The translations under genes and the position numbers were made by a program. A DNA stretch of 64,000 bases, from NCBI GenBank assembly GCA_021774795.1, contig JAJFIR010000014.1, positions 310,001 to 374,000 on the forward strand, written 5' to 3'. Position 1 is the first letter of the stretch. The number at the start of each line of letters is the position of its first letter. The notes beneath the pieces were generated by a model. That model worked only from the letters and a program-made list of their open reading frames with translations, was not told the origin of the DNA and did no database searches. This DNA is from Emcibacteraceae bacterium (GTDB lineage Bacteria > Pseudomonadota > Alphaproteobacteria > Sphingomonadales > Emcibacteraceae). Shown in pieces: positions 9,167 to 17,300 of this stretch.

Positions 9167-9999
9167 TGGCAAATTTTGTTGGCGGTATTTGTACCTCACA
9201 TAATGGTTCTCTTATGCATGGATGGGATCATCAAATGCAGGATGATCCTGTTTGGGCCCCCATCTTTAAATCATATGAGCCTGTACAAAAATGGATCATC
9301 GATAAAAAAATCGATGTACTATTCTTCATCTTTAACGATCACGTTAGTAATTTTTTCTTTGATTGCTATCCCACTTTCGCCATCGGTATCGCCGCTGAAT
9401 ATGAACATGCTGATGAAGGTAAGGGTCCCCGAAATCTGGCTATTCCTTATGGCGATCCTGAATTTTCACGCTTCATGACAAACTCATTGATTAAAGATGA
9501 TTTTGACTTAACTGTTTGTCAAAAGATGAAGTTGGATCATGGCCTTATGGGCCCTATGCCTTATATGAGTGACCAACCCTGGCCGGTTAAGTTTGTGCCA
9601 TTTTGCGTCAATGTTATCCAGCACCCTATACCTTCCGTGAAACGATGCTGGAACCTTGGTAAAAGCATAAGAAAAGCGATTGAAGCTTACCCGGAAGACA
9701 TAAATGTTGCGGTCGTCGGTACAGGTGGTTTGTCCCATGAATTACAAGGGTCAGGCTTTGGTCGCATTGAAATTGATTGGGACAATGAATTTCTTGATAA
9801 GTTTGAATATGAACCCGAAACAATGCTTGATTGGGATGTTCAGGAATTCATGGATCGCGGCGGATCAGAATCAGCTGAAACCGTAATGTGGTTCGCCATG
9901 CGCGGCGCAATGACGAAAAAGGTAAGACGCATCCACCGTAACTATTATCGCGGGTTGTTAACCGGCATGGCCGTTTTACTTCTAGAGGATGATGAGTAA
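9166..9999 (+). CDS. ligB: Extradiol ring-cleavage dioxygenase beta subunit, LigB-type
   Basis: This 277-residue class III extradiol dioxygenase carries the non-haem Fe(II) site of the LigB family. His12 (CTSHNGS) and His59 (FNDHVSN) are two ligands, Glu235 or Glu238 in GGSESAE is the third, and His191 (GGLSHEL) corresponds to the catalytic acid/base His195 of Sphingobium LigB. With LigA it would open a catechol-type ring next to a hydroxyl group. The product of the HpaB-type gene upstream is the natural candidate substrate. The gene overlaps the reductive-dehalogenase homologue by 11 bases. Confidence 0.88.
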   Translation: MANFVGGICTSHNGSLMHGWDHQMQDDPVWAPIFKSYEPVQKWIIDKKIDVLFFIFNDHVSNFFFDCYPTFAIGIAAEYEHADEGKGPRNLAIPYGDPEFSRFMTNSLIKDDFDLTVCQKMKLDHGLMGPMPYMSDQPWPVKFVPFCVNVIQHPIPSVKRCWNLGKSIRKAIEAYPEDINVAVVGTGGLSHELQGSGFGRIEIDWDNEFLDKFEYEPETMLDWDVQEFMDRGGSESAETVMWFAMRGAMTKKVRRIHRNYYRGLLTGMAVLLLEDDE

Positions 10000-11356
10000 T
10001 ATAATGAATTTATTCTCGCGACGCAAAAGAGCCCCTCACCTCGGTAAATATCCGATGGAGAAAATCAAACGCGTAGATAAAACGACAACGCTCATTATTG
10101 AAGAAGAAGTAAAAAGGGTTCCAAAACGCGCAGATGGATTTGTTCGGGCCGATCATGGCGATTTTGGCAAAAAACAGCAGGAAGCAAGACGAAGAACCGG
10201 AAGTTCAACAGTCAAAGGTGCAAAAGTACCTTTGAACGGCGCATTTGGCGATAATATCCGTCATTTGATGAATTTGCACGACGGTGACGTGGCAACGGAA
10301 AAAGCACCCATTTCCAACGACCCGGAAGTTCTTGCCAATAATATCAAATCACTTGGTTATTTTTTAGACGCAGATGTTATTGGCATATGCGAAGCAAAGG
10401 AGCGTTGCTGGTATTCCCATGATAAAGAAGGAACACCGATCGAGGCCAAACATGAATACGCCATCGTTATGCTTATCGATCAAGGCTTTCACACAAATGA
10501 TGCGTCAACCGGTGATGACTGGATTAGCGGGTCACAAAGTTACCGTGCTTATCTTCGCGGCGCAGAAATTGGTAATATTATGGCCGCTTATATCAGAAAC
10601 CTGGGATACGAAGCCCGGTGTCATTCTGCCATGGACAGCGAAGTTCTTCATCTTCCGCTTATTATGGAAGCGGGCTTAGGTGAATTAAGCCGTATTGGTG
10701 AAGTGGTTATTAATCCGTTTCTGGGGCCGCGCTTTAAATCAGCCATTGTCACAACCAATTTACCTTTAAAAATAGATAAACCTATTGATTTCGGCCTTCA
10801 GGACTTTTGTGAGAAATGCCGGAAATGCGCCCGTGAATGCCCGGTTAGTGCTATCCCCTTTGGCGATAAAATAATGTATAACGGTTATGAAACATGGAAG
10901 CCGGACGTTCCAAATTGCACCAGCTACCGTGTTTCAAACCCGAAAGGTGCGGGCTGCGGCCGATGCATGAAGACATGCCCATGGAATAACGAAGGAATAA
11001 TGGTCTACCGCCTAGCCGTGTGGCTGGCGATAAAGCTTCCGTTTACCCGTAAATTTTTCGCCTGGCTTGATGATTTTGTCGGTAACGGCAATCAAAACAA
11101 AACCCATAAATGGTGGTTTGATCTGGATAATGATGATGGCAAAATTGTTGTGCCAAATGCCACTAATGAAAAAGGCATCCACCTGGATAAAAAGACACCA
11201 AAAAATCACCGTATATCAAATTACACAGCGAATATGTTACCTCCGGCGGGTGAAAAAGGGCCATGGCCGTTTGACCGAAAAGGCGGTTGGGAACTGAAAG
11301 AAAAAATAGAAACACCAAAGCAAGCGCGAGAAAGAGTAAAAAACAAGCAGTCTTGA
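9989..11356 (+). CDS. Soluble reductive dehalogenase homologue (RdhA, cobalamin and two 4Fe-4S)
   Basis: This 455-residue protein has the RdhA core. A nitroreductase-like corrinoid-binding region occupies about 155-265 (RAYLRGAEIGNIMAAYIRNL, AGLGELSR, TTNLPL). Cluster 1 ligands are Cys274, 277, 280 and 284 (CEKCRKCARECP) and cluster 2 ligands are Cys310, 323, 326 and 330 (CGRCMKTCPWN). There is no Tat signal and no RdhB anchor nearby, so it is cytosolic, as in aerobic NpRdhA/BhbA-type enzymes. Unlike those it lacks a C-terminal flavin/ferredoxin reductase extension, so its electron donor must be separate. QueG is a distant relative but has different length and motif spacing. Translation could begin at 9989, 9992 or 10004. 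Confidence 0.8.
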   Translation: MMSNIMNLFSRRKRAPHLGKYPMEKIKRVDKTTTLIIEEEVKRVPKRADGFVRADHGDFGKKQQEARRRTGSSTVKGAKVPLNGAFGDNIRHLMNLHDGDVATEKAPISNDPEVLANNIKSLGYFLDADVIGICEAKERCWYSHDKEGTPIEAKHEYAIVMLIDQGFHTNDASTGDDWISGSQSYRAYLRGAEIGNIMAAYIRNLGYEARCHSAMDSEVLHLPLIMEAGLGELSRIGEVVINPFLGPRFKSAIVTTNLPLKIDKPIDFGLQDFCEKCRKCARECPVSAIPFGDKIMYNGYETWKPDVPNCTSYRVSNPKGAGCGRCMKTCPWNNEGIMVYRLAVWLAIKLPFTRKFFAWLDDFVGNGNQNKTHKWWFDLDNDDGKIVVPNATNEKGIHLDKKTPKNHRISNYTANMLPPAGEKGPWPFDRKGGWELKEKIETPKQARERVKNKQS

Positions 11357-11462
11357 ATTTATTCGATAAAAAGCTAAACTGTTATAATAATAATAAAATA
11401 ATCCATTTTAATCAGTGATTAAGCAAAATATATACTCAATATAAATACTCGGGGAGGGTAAT

Positions 11463-12797
11463 TTGAGCTCAGAAAACGTTTCGCAAAACGAATCAAAGTC
11501 GCTTGCTTACGCTTGGGGTGTGACCATTTGTTTGAGCCTCGGTTATGCTCTTTCATTTCTTGATCGTGAGCTACTTTCACTTGTTATTAACCCGGTTAAA
11601 GAAACTTTCGAGCTTACAGACTTTCAGGTAAGTCTGCTTATGGGCCCGGCTTTCGCAATATTTTATACCGTGATGGGAATACCTCTTGGGTGGGCGGCTG
11701 ACCGCTACAACAGAACACGATTGATCGCAATCGGCATGTCGCTCTGGAGCATAATGACCGCGTTTTGCGGACTAAGTGCGAACTTTATTCAGATTTTTGT
11801 AGCGCGGATTGGTGTAGGTGTTGGTGAAGCTGTCCTGACACCAAGCGCGGTCTCGCTGCTTTCAGATTATTTTCCAAAAAATAAACTGCCTTTTGCACTA
11901 AGTATCTATTCTATAGGGATGTTTATTGGTGCGGGAATGGCCGGAATTGGCGGCGGCCACGTATTAACGCTTCTTCGCGACGTTACTTGGACTGTGCCGA
12001 TTTTTGGTACGTTGGTCTTTTGGCAGATCGGGTTTTTAATCGCAGCAGTGCCGGGAATAGTGCTGGCATTAATCATCTTTTTATTGCGCGAACCAAAAAG
12101 AAAAGAAATGGCCGTAAACGCACAAGGAATTGAGCAAAAAGCATCCTTTCCGGAGGCATTTAAATATATGTGGGAACGCAAGAAATTATTTCTCTGCCTG
12201 TTTATTGGTGGATCAATGGTCGCCATCATTCAATATCAATCGCTTTGGTACCCGGAGCACTTCATGCGCAGCTGGCAGTGGACCCGGGCACAAGCAGGCG
12301 AGGCTGCAGGTCTGCCAACTATATTTGGCGGCATTAGCGGATTGCTTATTGGCGGATATTATATGTCATCGCAAGCAAAAAACGGCGTAAAAGACGTCGC
12401 CTTAAAACTTGCCTTCTTTAGCGCAATCGGCATCGGCGTTCCGGCGGTACTTATGCCGCTTATGTCAAACACAATGCTCGCTATTGGTGGTGCAACGGTT
12501 GTTAAATTCTTTGTTGCTATGCCGCTTATCGCGGGAACGACCGCAATAAGGATGGCGGTTCCAAACCAAATGCGCGGGCAATTTACAGCTATGTATTTCG
12601 TTTTTGTCGGGCTAGTCGGCGCAAACCTTGGCCCCGTTATGCCTGCTTTTATTAACACATTCATATTTGGTGACGCGGAGAATATGCTGGGTACCTCACT
12701 TGCAATATCAGCCGCTCTTACCATCCCATTCAGTACCATTCTGCTGTGGATAAGTTGGGGCGAATATAAAAAGCATGTCTATCGCGATAATCAATAA
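11463..12797 (+). CDS. MFS transporter, spinster-like (first of tandem pair)
   Basis: This 444-residue, 12-segment major facilitator carries the family loop GWAADRYNRTRLIAIG between helices 2 and 3. The TTG start is supported by GGGGAGGG upstream and by alignment of MSSEN with the start of the downstream paralogue. It is the fifth gene of the apparent aromatic operon, 106 bp after the RdhA homologue and 12 bp before its paralogue. Uptake of the aromatic substrate or export of a product is inferred from position only. The family transports many organic anions. Confidence 0.85.
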   Translation: MSSENVSQNESKSLAYAWGVTICLSLGYALSFLDRELLSLVINPVKETFELTDFQVSLLMGPAFAIFYTVMGIPLGWAADRYNRTRLIAIGMSLWSIMTAFCGLSANFIQIFVARIGVGVGEAVLTPSAVSLLSDYFPKNKLPFALSIYSIGMFIGAGMAGIGGGHVLTLLRDVTWTVPIFGTLVFWQIGFLIAAVPGIVLALIIFLLREPKRKEMAVNAQGIEQKASFPEAFKYMWERKKLFLCLFIGGSMVAIIQYQSLWYPEHFMRSWQWTRAQAGEAAGLPTIFGGISGLLIGGYYMSSQAKNGVKDVALKLAFFSAIGIGVPAVLMPLMSNTMLAIGGATVVKFFVAMPLIAGTTAIRMAVPNQMRGQFTAMYFVFVGLVGANLGPVMPAFINTFIFGDAENMLGTSLAISAALTIPFSTILLWISWGEYKKHVYRDNQ

Positions 12798-12809
12798 AGG
12801 AAAAATAAA

Positions 12810-14156
12810 GTGAGTTCAGAAAATATAGCCGTGGGCGAAGAAAATAATCTGGAACGCAACGTTCATTACGCATGGTTTATCACCGCAATATTGATGCTTT
12901 GTTATACATTCTCTATGCTGGACCGTGAAATCATCTCACTTTTAGTTGAACCTATAAAAGCAGCCTTTACCATCACAGATTTTGAAATGGGCCTTCTTAT
13001 GGGGCCGGCATTCAGTCTATTTTATACGGTGATGGGAATCCCGCTGGGATGGGCAGCAGACCGTTATAATCGTAAAAATCTGATTACGATCGGCATCACT
13101 GTCTGGAGCTTTATGACCGCTCTTTGCGGTCTTGCCGGAAGTTTTCTTCAACTGTTTATTAATCGGATCGGTGTTGGTGTTGGCGAAGCTTCTCTAACGC
13201 CCGGTGCATCATCAATGCTTGCTGATTTGTTTCCTAAAGAAAAGTTACCGCTTGCGACCAGCGTATATTCGCTTGGCGTTTTCATGGGTTCAAGCCTCGC
13301 GATGATCGGGGGTGGGTACTTGCTCTCACAAATCAAAGATCTTACCGTTACCTGGCCAATCGTCGGCACCCTTGAATATTGGCAACTCACTTTTATTATG
13401 GTCGGTCTGCCGGGCCTTATTCTTGCTTTTTTTGTTTATCAAATTATTGAACCAAAAAGAAGGGATCTTGCACTCGACGCTCAAGGCAATGTGGAAAAGG
13501 TTTCCTTATTAAAAGCAATTAAGTATTTACTTGAAAACAAAAAATTGTTCCTGAATTTCTTCCTTGGCGGCTCTATCATCGCTACCATTGGTTATCATTC
13601 ATTTTGGTACCCATCACTCTTTATGCGCACATGGGGTTGGTCAGAACTGGAAGCCGCAACTGCAACGGGACTACCGTCACTCATTGGCGGAGTGACCGGC
13701 TTGGTTCTTGGTGGTATCATTATGGGCAAAATGATTGAAAACGGACGCAAAGATGCTGCACTACTTATCGCCTTCGTCGCTGCACTGGGTATAGGTATAC
13801 CTGCTGTCGCAATGCCGCTTATGCCCTCCGGCATCCTAGCCGCAGCAGTCATGATAGTTGCCAAGCTTTTTGTTGGCATCCCGCTTATTTCGGGCATCGC
13901 CATGATCAGAATGTCGGTACCGAACCAGATGCGCGGACAGTTTACGGCGCTATATTTCGTCTTCATTGGCATCGTCGCAACCGGCCTTGGTCCCGTTATC
14001 CCGGGCTTTTTTACCACGTTTTTGTTTAACGAAAACACCGAAATGATCCGCTATTCACTGGCCATTTCAGCGGGTATTGTTGTTCCCATCGGTGCCACAA
14101 TGATATGGTTTGGCTGGCAGGAATACAAAAAATTGGTTTATGCCGACGAAACTTGA
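12810..14156 (+). CDS. MFS transporter, spinster-like (second of tandem pair)
   Basis: This 448-residue, 12-segment carrier is clearly homologous along its whole length to the preceding protein (shared TVMGIPLGWAADRYNR, RIGVGVGEA, MRGQFTA). It arose by tandem duplication. The start is GTG with AAAGGAA upstream. The pair may act on different substrates of the same pathway or as a dimer; the sequence does not say. The stop lies 10 bp before the start chosen for the secreted VOC gene, so all are probably co-transcribed. Confidence 0.85.
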   Translation: MSSENIAVGEENNLERNVHYAWFITAILMLCYTFSMLDREIISLLVEPIKAAFTITDFEMGLLMGPAFSLFYTVMGIPLGWAADRYNRKNLITIGITVWSFMTALCGLAGSFLQLFINRIGVGVGEASLTPGASSMLADLFPKEKLPLATSVYSLGVFMGSSLAMIGGGYLLSQIKDLTVTWPIVGTLEYWQLTFIMVGLPGLILAFFVYQIIEPKRRDLALDAQGNVEKVSLLKAIKYLLENKKLFLNFFLGGSIIATIGYHSFWYPSLFMRTWGWSELEAATATGLPSLIGGVTGLVLGGIIMGKMIENGRKDAALLIAFVAALGIGIPAVAMPLMPSGILAAAVMIVAKLFVGIPLISGIAMIRMSVPNQMRGQFTALYFVFIGIVATGLGPVIPGFFTTFLFNENTEMIRYSLAISAGIVVPIGATMIWFGWQEYKKLVYADET

Positions 14157-14166
14157 GGAGAGAAAG

Positions 14167-14661
14167 ATGAAAATACTAAACACATTTATCCTGCTTATAT
14201 TTCTCATTTTTTCTTCCGTGGCGCAGCAACAACCAACAAATCTGCAATCTTCAAAAGCGGCACCAGAAAAACTCACAGGCCTTATCACTTTCGCTTTTTA
14301 CAAAGATGTTGAAGCCGCTGAAAAATTCTATGTCGAAATTATGGGTCTCAGCAAATCATATCACCGCGACATTACGAGAGTGTTTCAGGTAAATGAAGGT
14401 GCTGCGATTGGACTGATGGATGTGAGCGCATCGCCGGAAACGACGATCGATAATAAAGACATGGGCTTTAGCTTCATTGTGAGTAGCGTTGACGACGTTG
14501 ACCGCTGGTACGAATATCTAAAATCCCACAACGTCGATATATACGCGCCGCCAAGCGACGGTACACGAACTCCGGTGAGGTCCGTGCATTTTTACGATCC
14601 GGAAGGATATGATATTGAAATTTTTGCTTGGCTTCCAGGAGCAGAAATGATCAAAGAATAA
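14167..14661 (+). CDS. Exported VOC (glyoxalase/extradiol-fold) protein
   Basis: The start is moved to the Met preceded by GGAGAGAAAG, which yields a signal peptide (hydrophobic core, then SSVAQQQ) and a 165-residue protein. The mature part is a single VOC module: ITFAFYKDVEAAEKFYVEIMG, then RSVHFYDPEGYDIEIFAW with the usual acidic metal-ligand position near the end. VOC proteins include glyoxalases, extradiol dioxygenases and resistance proteins. Export is unusual for a catabolic VOC enzyme. As last gene of the operon it may bind or process the aromatic compound in the periplasm (inference). Confidence 0.75.
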   Translation: MKILNTFILLIFLIFSSVAQQQPTNLQSSKAAPEKLTGLITFAFYKDVEAAEKFYVEIMGLSKSYHRDITRVFQVNEGAAIGLMDVSASPETTIDNKDMGFSFIVSSVDDVDRWYEYLKSHNVDIYAPPSDGTRTPVRSVHFYDPEGYDIEIFAWLPGAEMIKE

Positions 14662-15750
14662 TCAATCTTTCGTTCTTGGCATAAACGTGTCCAGCACAAA
14701 ATCCTTCACTATTCGGCTGCTGACCCGGTAGCGGTTCATAAAGACGATGATCGATGTTTCCTGATCAATATATCGACCAAAATAAGCAACAAAGCCAGCT
14801 ACCTGTCCACTGTGACCAACATGCTTTAACCCCCGGTCAGGTCTAACCATCCACCCAAGTGCATAATTGGTATTGGTGCCATCCGGTAAGATAACGGACG
14901 TCCACATTATTTTCTTGAAAGCCTCAGAAAGAATATCTGTGCCATAAAGTGCAGCATCCCATTTTGCCAGGTCCTCTGCCGTCGATAGCAGCCCGCCTGC
15001 ACCCAGTGTCGACGATGTTTCGGTGGCGTTTCGGTTTATCAGCTCACCACGCTTATCGACCCAATACCCTTCTGCGCGGTTTTTGATAATCACATCAGGG
15101 TCGGCCATGCGGGTTGACGACATACCGACTGGATCAAAAATACGTTTTTTTAATATTTTCCCGAGCGGCATTTGGTCAATTCGTTCGATAATCATGCTCA
15201 TGATGAAATAACCGGTATTGCTATAGTAATATCCCTGTCCCGGGGCGAAATCGGCCGGTCGTGCCTGGGCTATTTTGATCACTTCTTCCGGCGTAAGGCG
15301 AAGCCTGTAAACATCATATGAATAAATTTCCTCGTAATCAGGAATGCCCGACGTGTGTGTGAGCAACTGATGCACGGTTACACCTGCCCAGTCGCCGGGA
15401 AGGCTCGGAATATATTTATGAATTTTATCATCAAGAGAAAGTTTCCCTTCTTCCACAAGTTGAAGGGCGGCCACTGCCACAAATTGTTTGCTAATAGACC
15501 CTATTTCAAAACGTGTATTAGCATTAACCGGGACCGATAACTCAACATTGGCTTCGCCATATGTACGTAGCTCAAGAATTTCGCCGCGGCGCGCAACAGC
15601 AATAAGGCCCCCCGGAATATTATTATCATTCATATAGCGTTGGATGTTACCGTCCATTGTCGCAAGCGCGTCCTCACCGGGTGGAATTACCTGTGCATTT
15701 GCCGCGACTAGGACCAACATAAATATGAGTGATAGATAAATGGCTTTCAT
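14662..15750 (-). CDS. Exported beta-lactamase-family serine hydrolase (class C / esterase-like)
   Basis: The start is set at the Met with AAAGG seven bases upstream; the longer ORF would run into the GST gene. The N-terminus is a signal peptide ending AANAQ. SISK (Ser85, Lys88) is the SxxK nucleophile motif, YSN near 172 is the second motif and HSG near 325 the third. The 362-residue length suits serine hydrolases of the beta-lactamase/EstB/D-aminopeptidase family. Antibiotic hydrolysis should not be assumed, since most such proteins are esterases or peptidases. It is downstream of GST and DUF1080 on the same strand and converges with the VOC gene. Confidence 0.85.
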   Translation of the reverse strand: MKAIYLSLIFMLVLVAANAQVIPPGEDALATMDGNIQRYMNDNNIPGGLIAVARRGEILELRTYGEANVELSVPVNANTRFEIGSISKQFVAVAALQLVEEGKLSLDDKIHKYIPSLPGDWAGVTVHQLLTHTSGIPDYEEIYSYDVYRLRLTPEEVIKIAQARPADFAPGQGYYYSNTGYFIMSMIIERIDQMPLGKILKKRIFDPVGMSSTRMADPDVIIKNRAEGYWVDKRGELINRNATETSSTLGAGGLLSTAEDLAKWDAALYGTDILSEAFKKIMWTSVILPDGTNTNYALGWMVRPDRGLKHVGHSGQVAGFVAYFGRYIDQETSIIVFMNRYRVSSRIVKDFVLDTFMPRTKD

Positions 15751-15763
15751 GGGATGCCTTTGT

Positions 15764-16432
15764 TTATTTTTCAACAAATTTTAAAATATCCTTGGCTTTT
15801 TGTTCGTCGTCAATTTGAACCTCTTCCGGCGGAACATTTACCCCGGCCTGACAAGCAGGTCTAGCTTCCAGATCGGCCATCCATCGTTTCATATGGTCCA
15901 GTCCATCTACGGACAAGCCGCCCCATTCGTACCCCCGTACCCAGCACCAATTGGCAATATCAGCAATTGAATAATCATCTGCCAAATATTCATGATGCGC
16001 CAAATGATTATTGAGTACTTCAAAAAGCCTTCTACTTTCATTTTGATAACGATCAATCGCCGGTTGGTATTTTTCTGGAAAATATCGAAAGAACACATTC
16101 GCTTGCCCCATCATCGGGCCAATACCTCCCATTTGAAACATAAGCCACTGCATGACGCGGCTTCTGGCCTTTGTTTCCGCCGGCAGTAATTTACCGGCTT
16201 TCTCCGCCAGATAGATCATAATCGCACCGCTTTCAAATACTGCGAAGTCGTCGGCATCGCGGTCGATGATCGCGGGGATGCGGCCATTGGGATTTATTTT
16301 TAAAAACCACTCTTCTTTTTGATCAAGTTCCATGAGTTTAAGTACCTGAACATTATAATCCATGCCCAATTCTTCCAACGTCACGCTGGCTTTAAAACCG
16401 TTTGGTGTTCTTGCTGTATATAAATCTATCAT
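15764..16432 (-). CDS. Glutathione S-transferase
   Basis: This 222-residue cytosolic GST has a thioredoxin-fold N-terminal domain ([18 protein letters not shown], then [10 protein letters not shown] with the cis-Pro and [13 protein letters not shown]) and an all-helical C-terminal domain (from about 90). The wording resembles the YfcG/YghU Nu-class group, which have disulfide reductase activity with glutathione. Its ATG overlaps the stop of the DUF1080 lipoprotein gene by one base, so the two are coupled. A role in conjugating or reducing aromatic intermediates from the nearby operon is possible but only inferred. Confidence 0.9.
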   Translation of the reverse strand: MIDLYTARTPNGFKASVTLEELGMDYNVQVLKLMELDQKEEWFLKINPNGRIPAIIDRDADDFAVFESGAIMIYLAEKAGKLLPAETKARSRVMQWLMFQMGGIGPMMGQANVFFRYFPEKYQPAIDRYQNESRRLFEVLNNHLAHHEYLADDYSIADIANWCWVRGYEWGGLSVDGLDHMKRWMADLEARPACQAGVNVPPEEVQIDDEQKAKDILKFVEK

Positions 16433-17148
16433 TAATCAAGTTTCTTAATTTTTATATTTCGGTACCAGACGGGATCACCATGATCCTGCAATGCAATATG
16501 ACCCACTTTGCTTGTAGCGAAATCAGGCCAGGTTGCAAATTTACTGTCTTTAATAAGGGCCGCCCAATTATCATCCCACATTGTTGTTTCAACCACTTTT
16601 TGACCGTTCAACCAGTGCTGAAGGTTGTTGCCTTCAACAATGATCCGCACCTGGTTCCACTCACCAACCGGTTTTGAAGCATCAACCGAACTAGAGATCA
16701 TATCATAAAGGTCACCGGCTTGATGTTGGATGATTTTACCGTCCGGATGGCCATCATTATCAACGACCTGCATTTCTGCCGCCGAATAATATACATTTTC
16801 AAACTTATCATCTTCGACCACATGATAAAATATCCCGCTGTTGGCACCGGGGGCGACTTTCCATTCTAACATCAGCTCAAATTCGCCGTATTGGTCTTTG
16901 CTTATGATATCGTCGCCACTTCCCGAACCGCCGGATTGGCTGGAATTAAAGAACAGCGTGTCACCATCAATGATCCATTTTTCAGGAAATGCATCGGTTT
17001 TATAACCGCGCCACTGGTCTACATTTGTACCGTCGAATAAAATTTGCCATCCTGCGTCGTTCATTTGTTCGTCTTGCGCGCAGGCGGCAAGCAATCCTGT
17101 TATCGCTAATATGACCATTAGCGGTATGTTTTTGAATTTTCTTTTCAT
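16432..17148 (-). CDS. DUF1080 (3-keto-disaccharide hydrolase-like) lipoprotein
   Basis: The start is set at a Met with AGAGGAAAC upstream. It yields a lipoprotein signal (LLAACAQ, lipidated Cys at residue 24). The body is one DUF1080 concanavalin-like jellyroll: [17 protein letters not shown] at the start, SGIFYHV in the middle, and a terminal [11 protein letters not shown], all characteristic. Members act on glycosides or keto-sugars and are surface or periplasmic. It is the first gene of a DUF1080-GST pair, with 152 bp to the upstream arylsulfotransferase-like gene. Confidence 0.85.
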   Translation of the reverse strand: MKRKFKNIPLMVILAITGLLAACAQDEQMNDAGWQILFDGTNVDQWRGYKTDAFPEKWIIDGDTLFFNSSQSGGSGSGDDIISKDQYGEFELMLEWKVAPGANSGIFYHVVEDDKFENVYYSAAEMQVVDNDGHPDGKIIQHQAGDLYDMISSSVDASKPVGEWNQVRIIVEGNNLQHWLNGQKVVETTMWDDNWAALIKDSKFATWPDFATSKVGHIALQDHGDPVWYRNIKIKKLD

Positions 17149-17300
17149 TGTTTCCTCTGCCTTGAATTCTTGAAAGGTTTTAAAATAGATTAACACCAAT
17201 TAAGACGAATTCAATTATTAAAGCTGAATAATATGAACCACAAGATAGAGTAAAAAACGCGACCACCCCTCCAAACAGAAAAAGAAATTATCGTTTTGAT

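Noticed and set aside
9989-11356. Epoxyqueuosine reductase (QueG)
   Set aside because: QueG is a relative, but this protein is longer, has different cysteine spacing and lies in an aromatic operon.
14662-15750. Antibiotic-resistance beta-lactamase
   Set aside because: SxxK, YSN and HSG motifs are shared by esterases and peptidases of the same fold, and there is no AmpR or resistance context.
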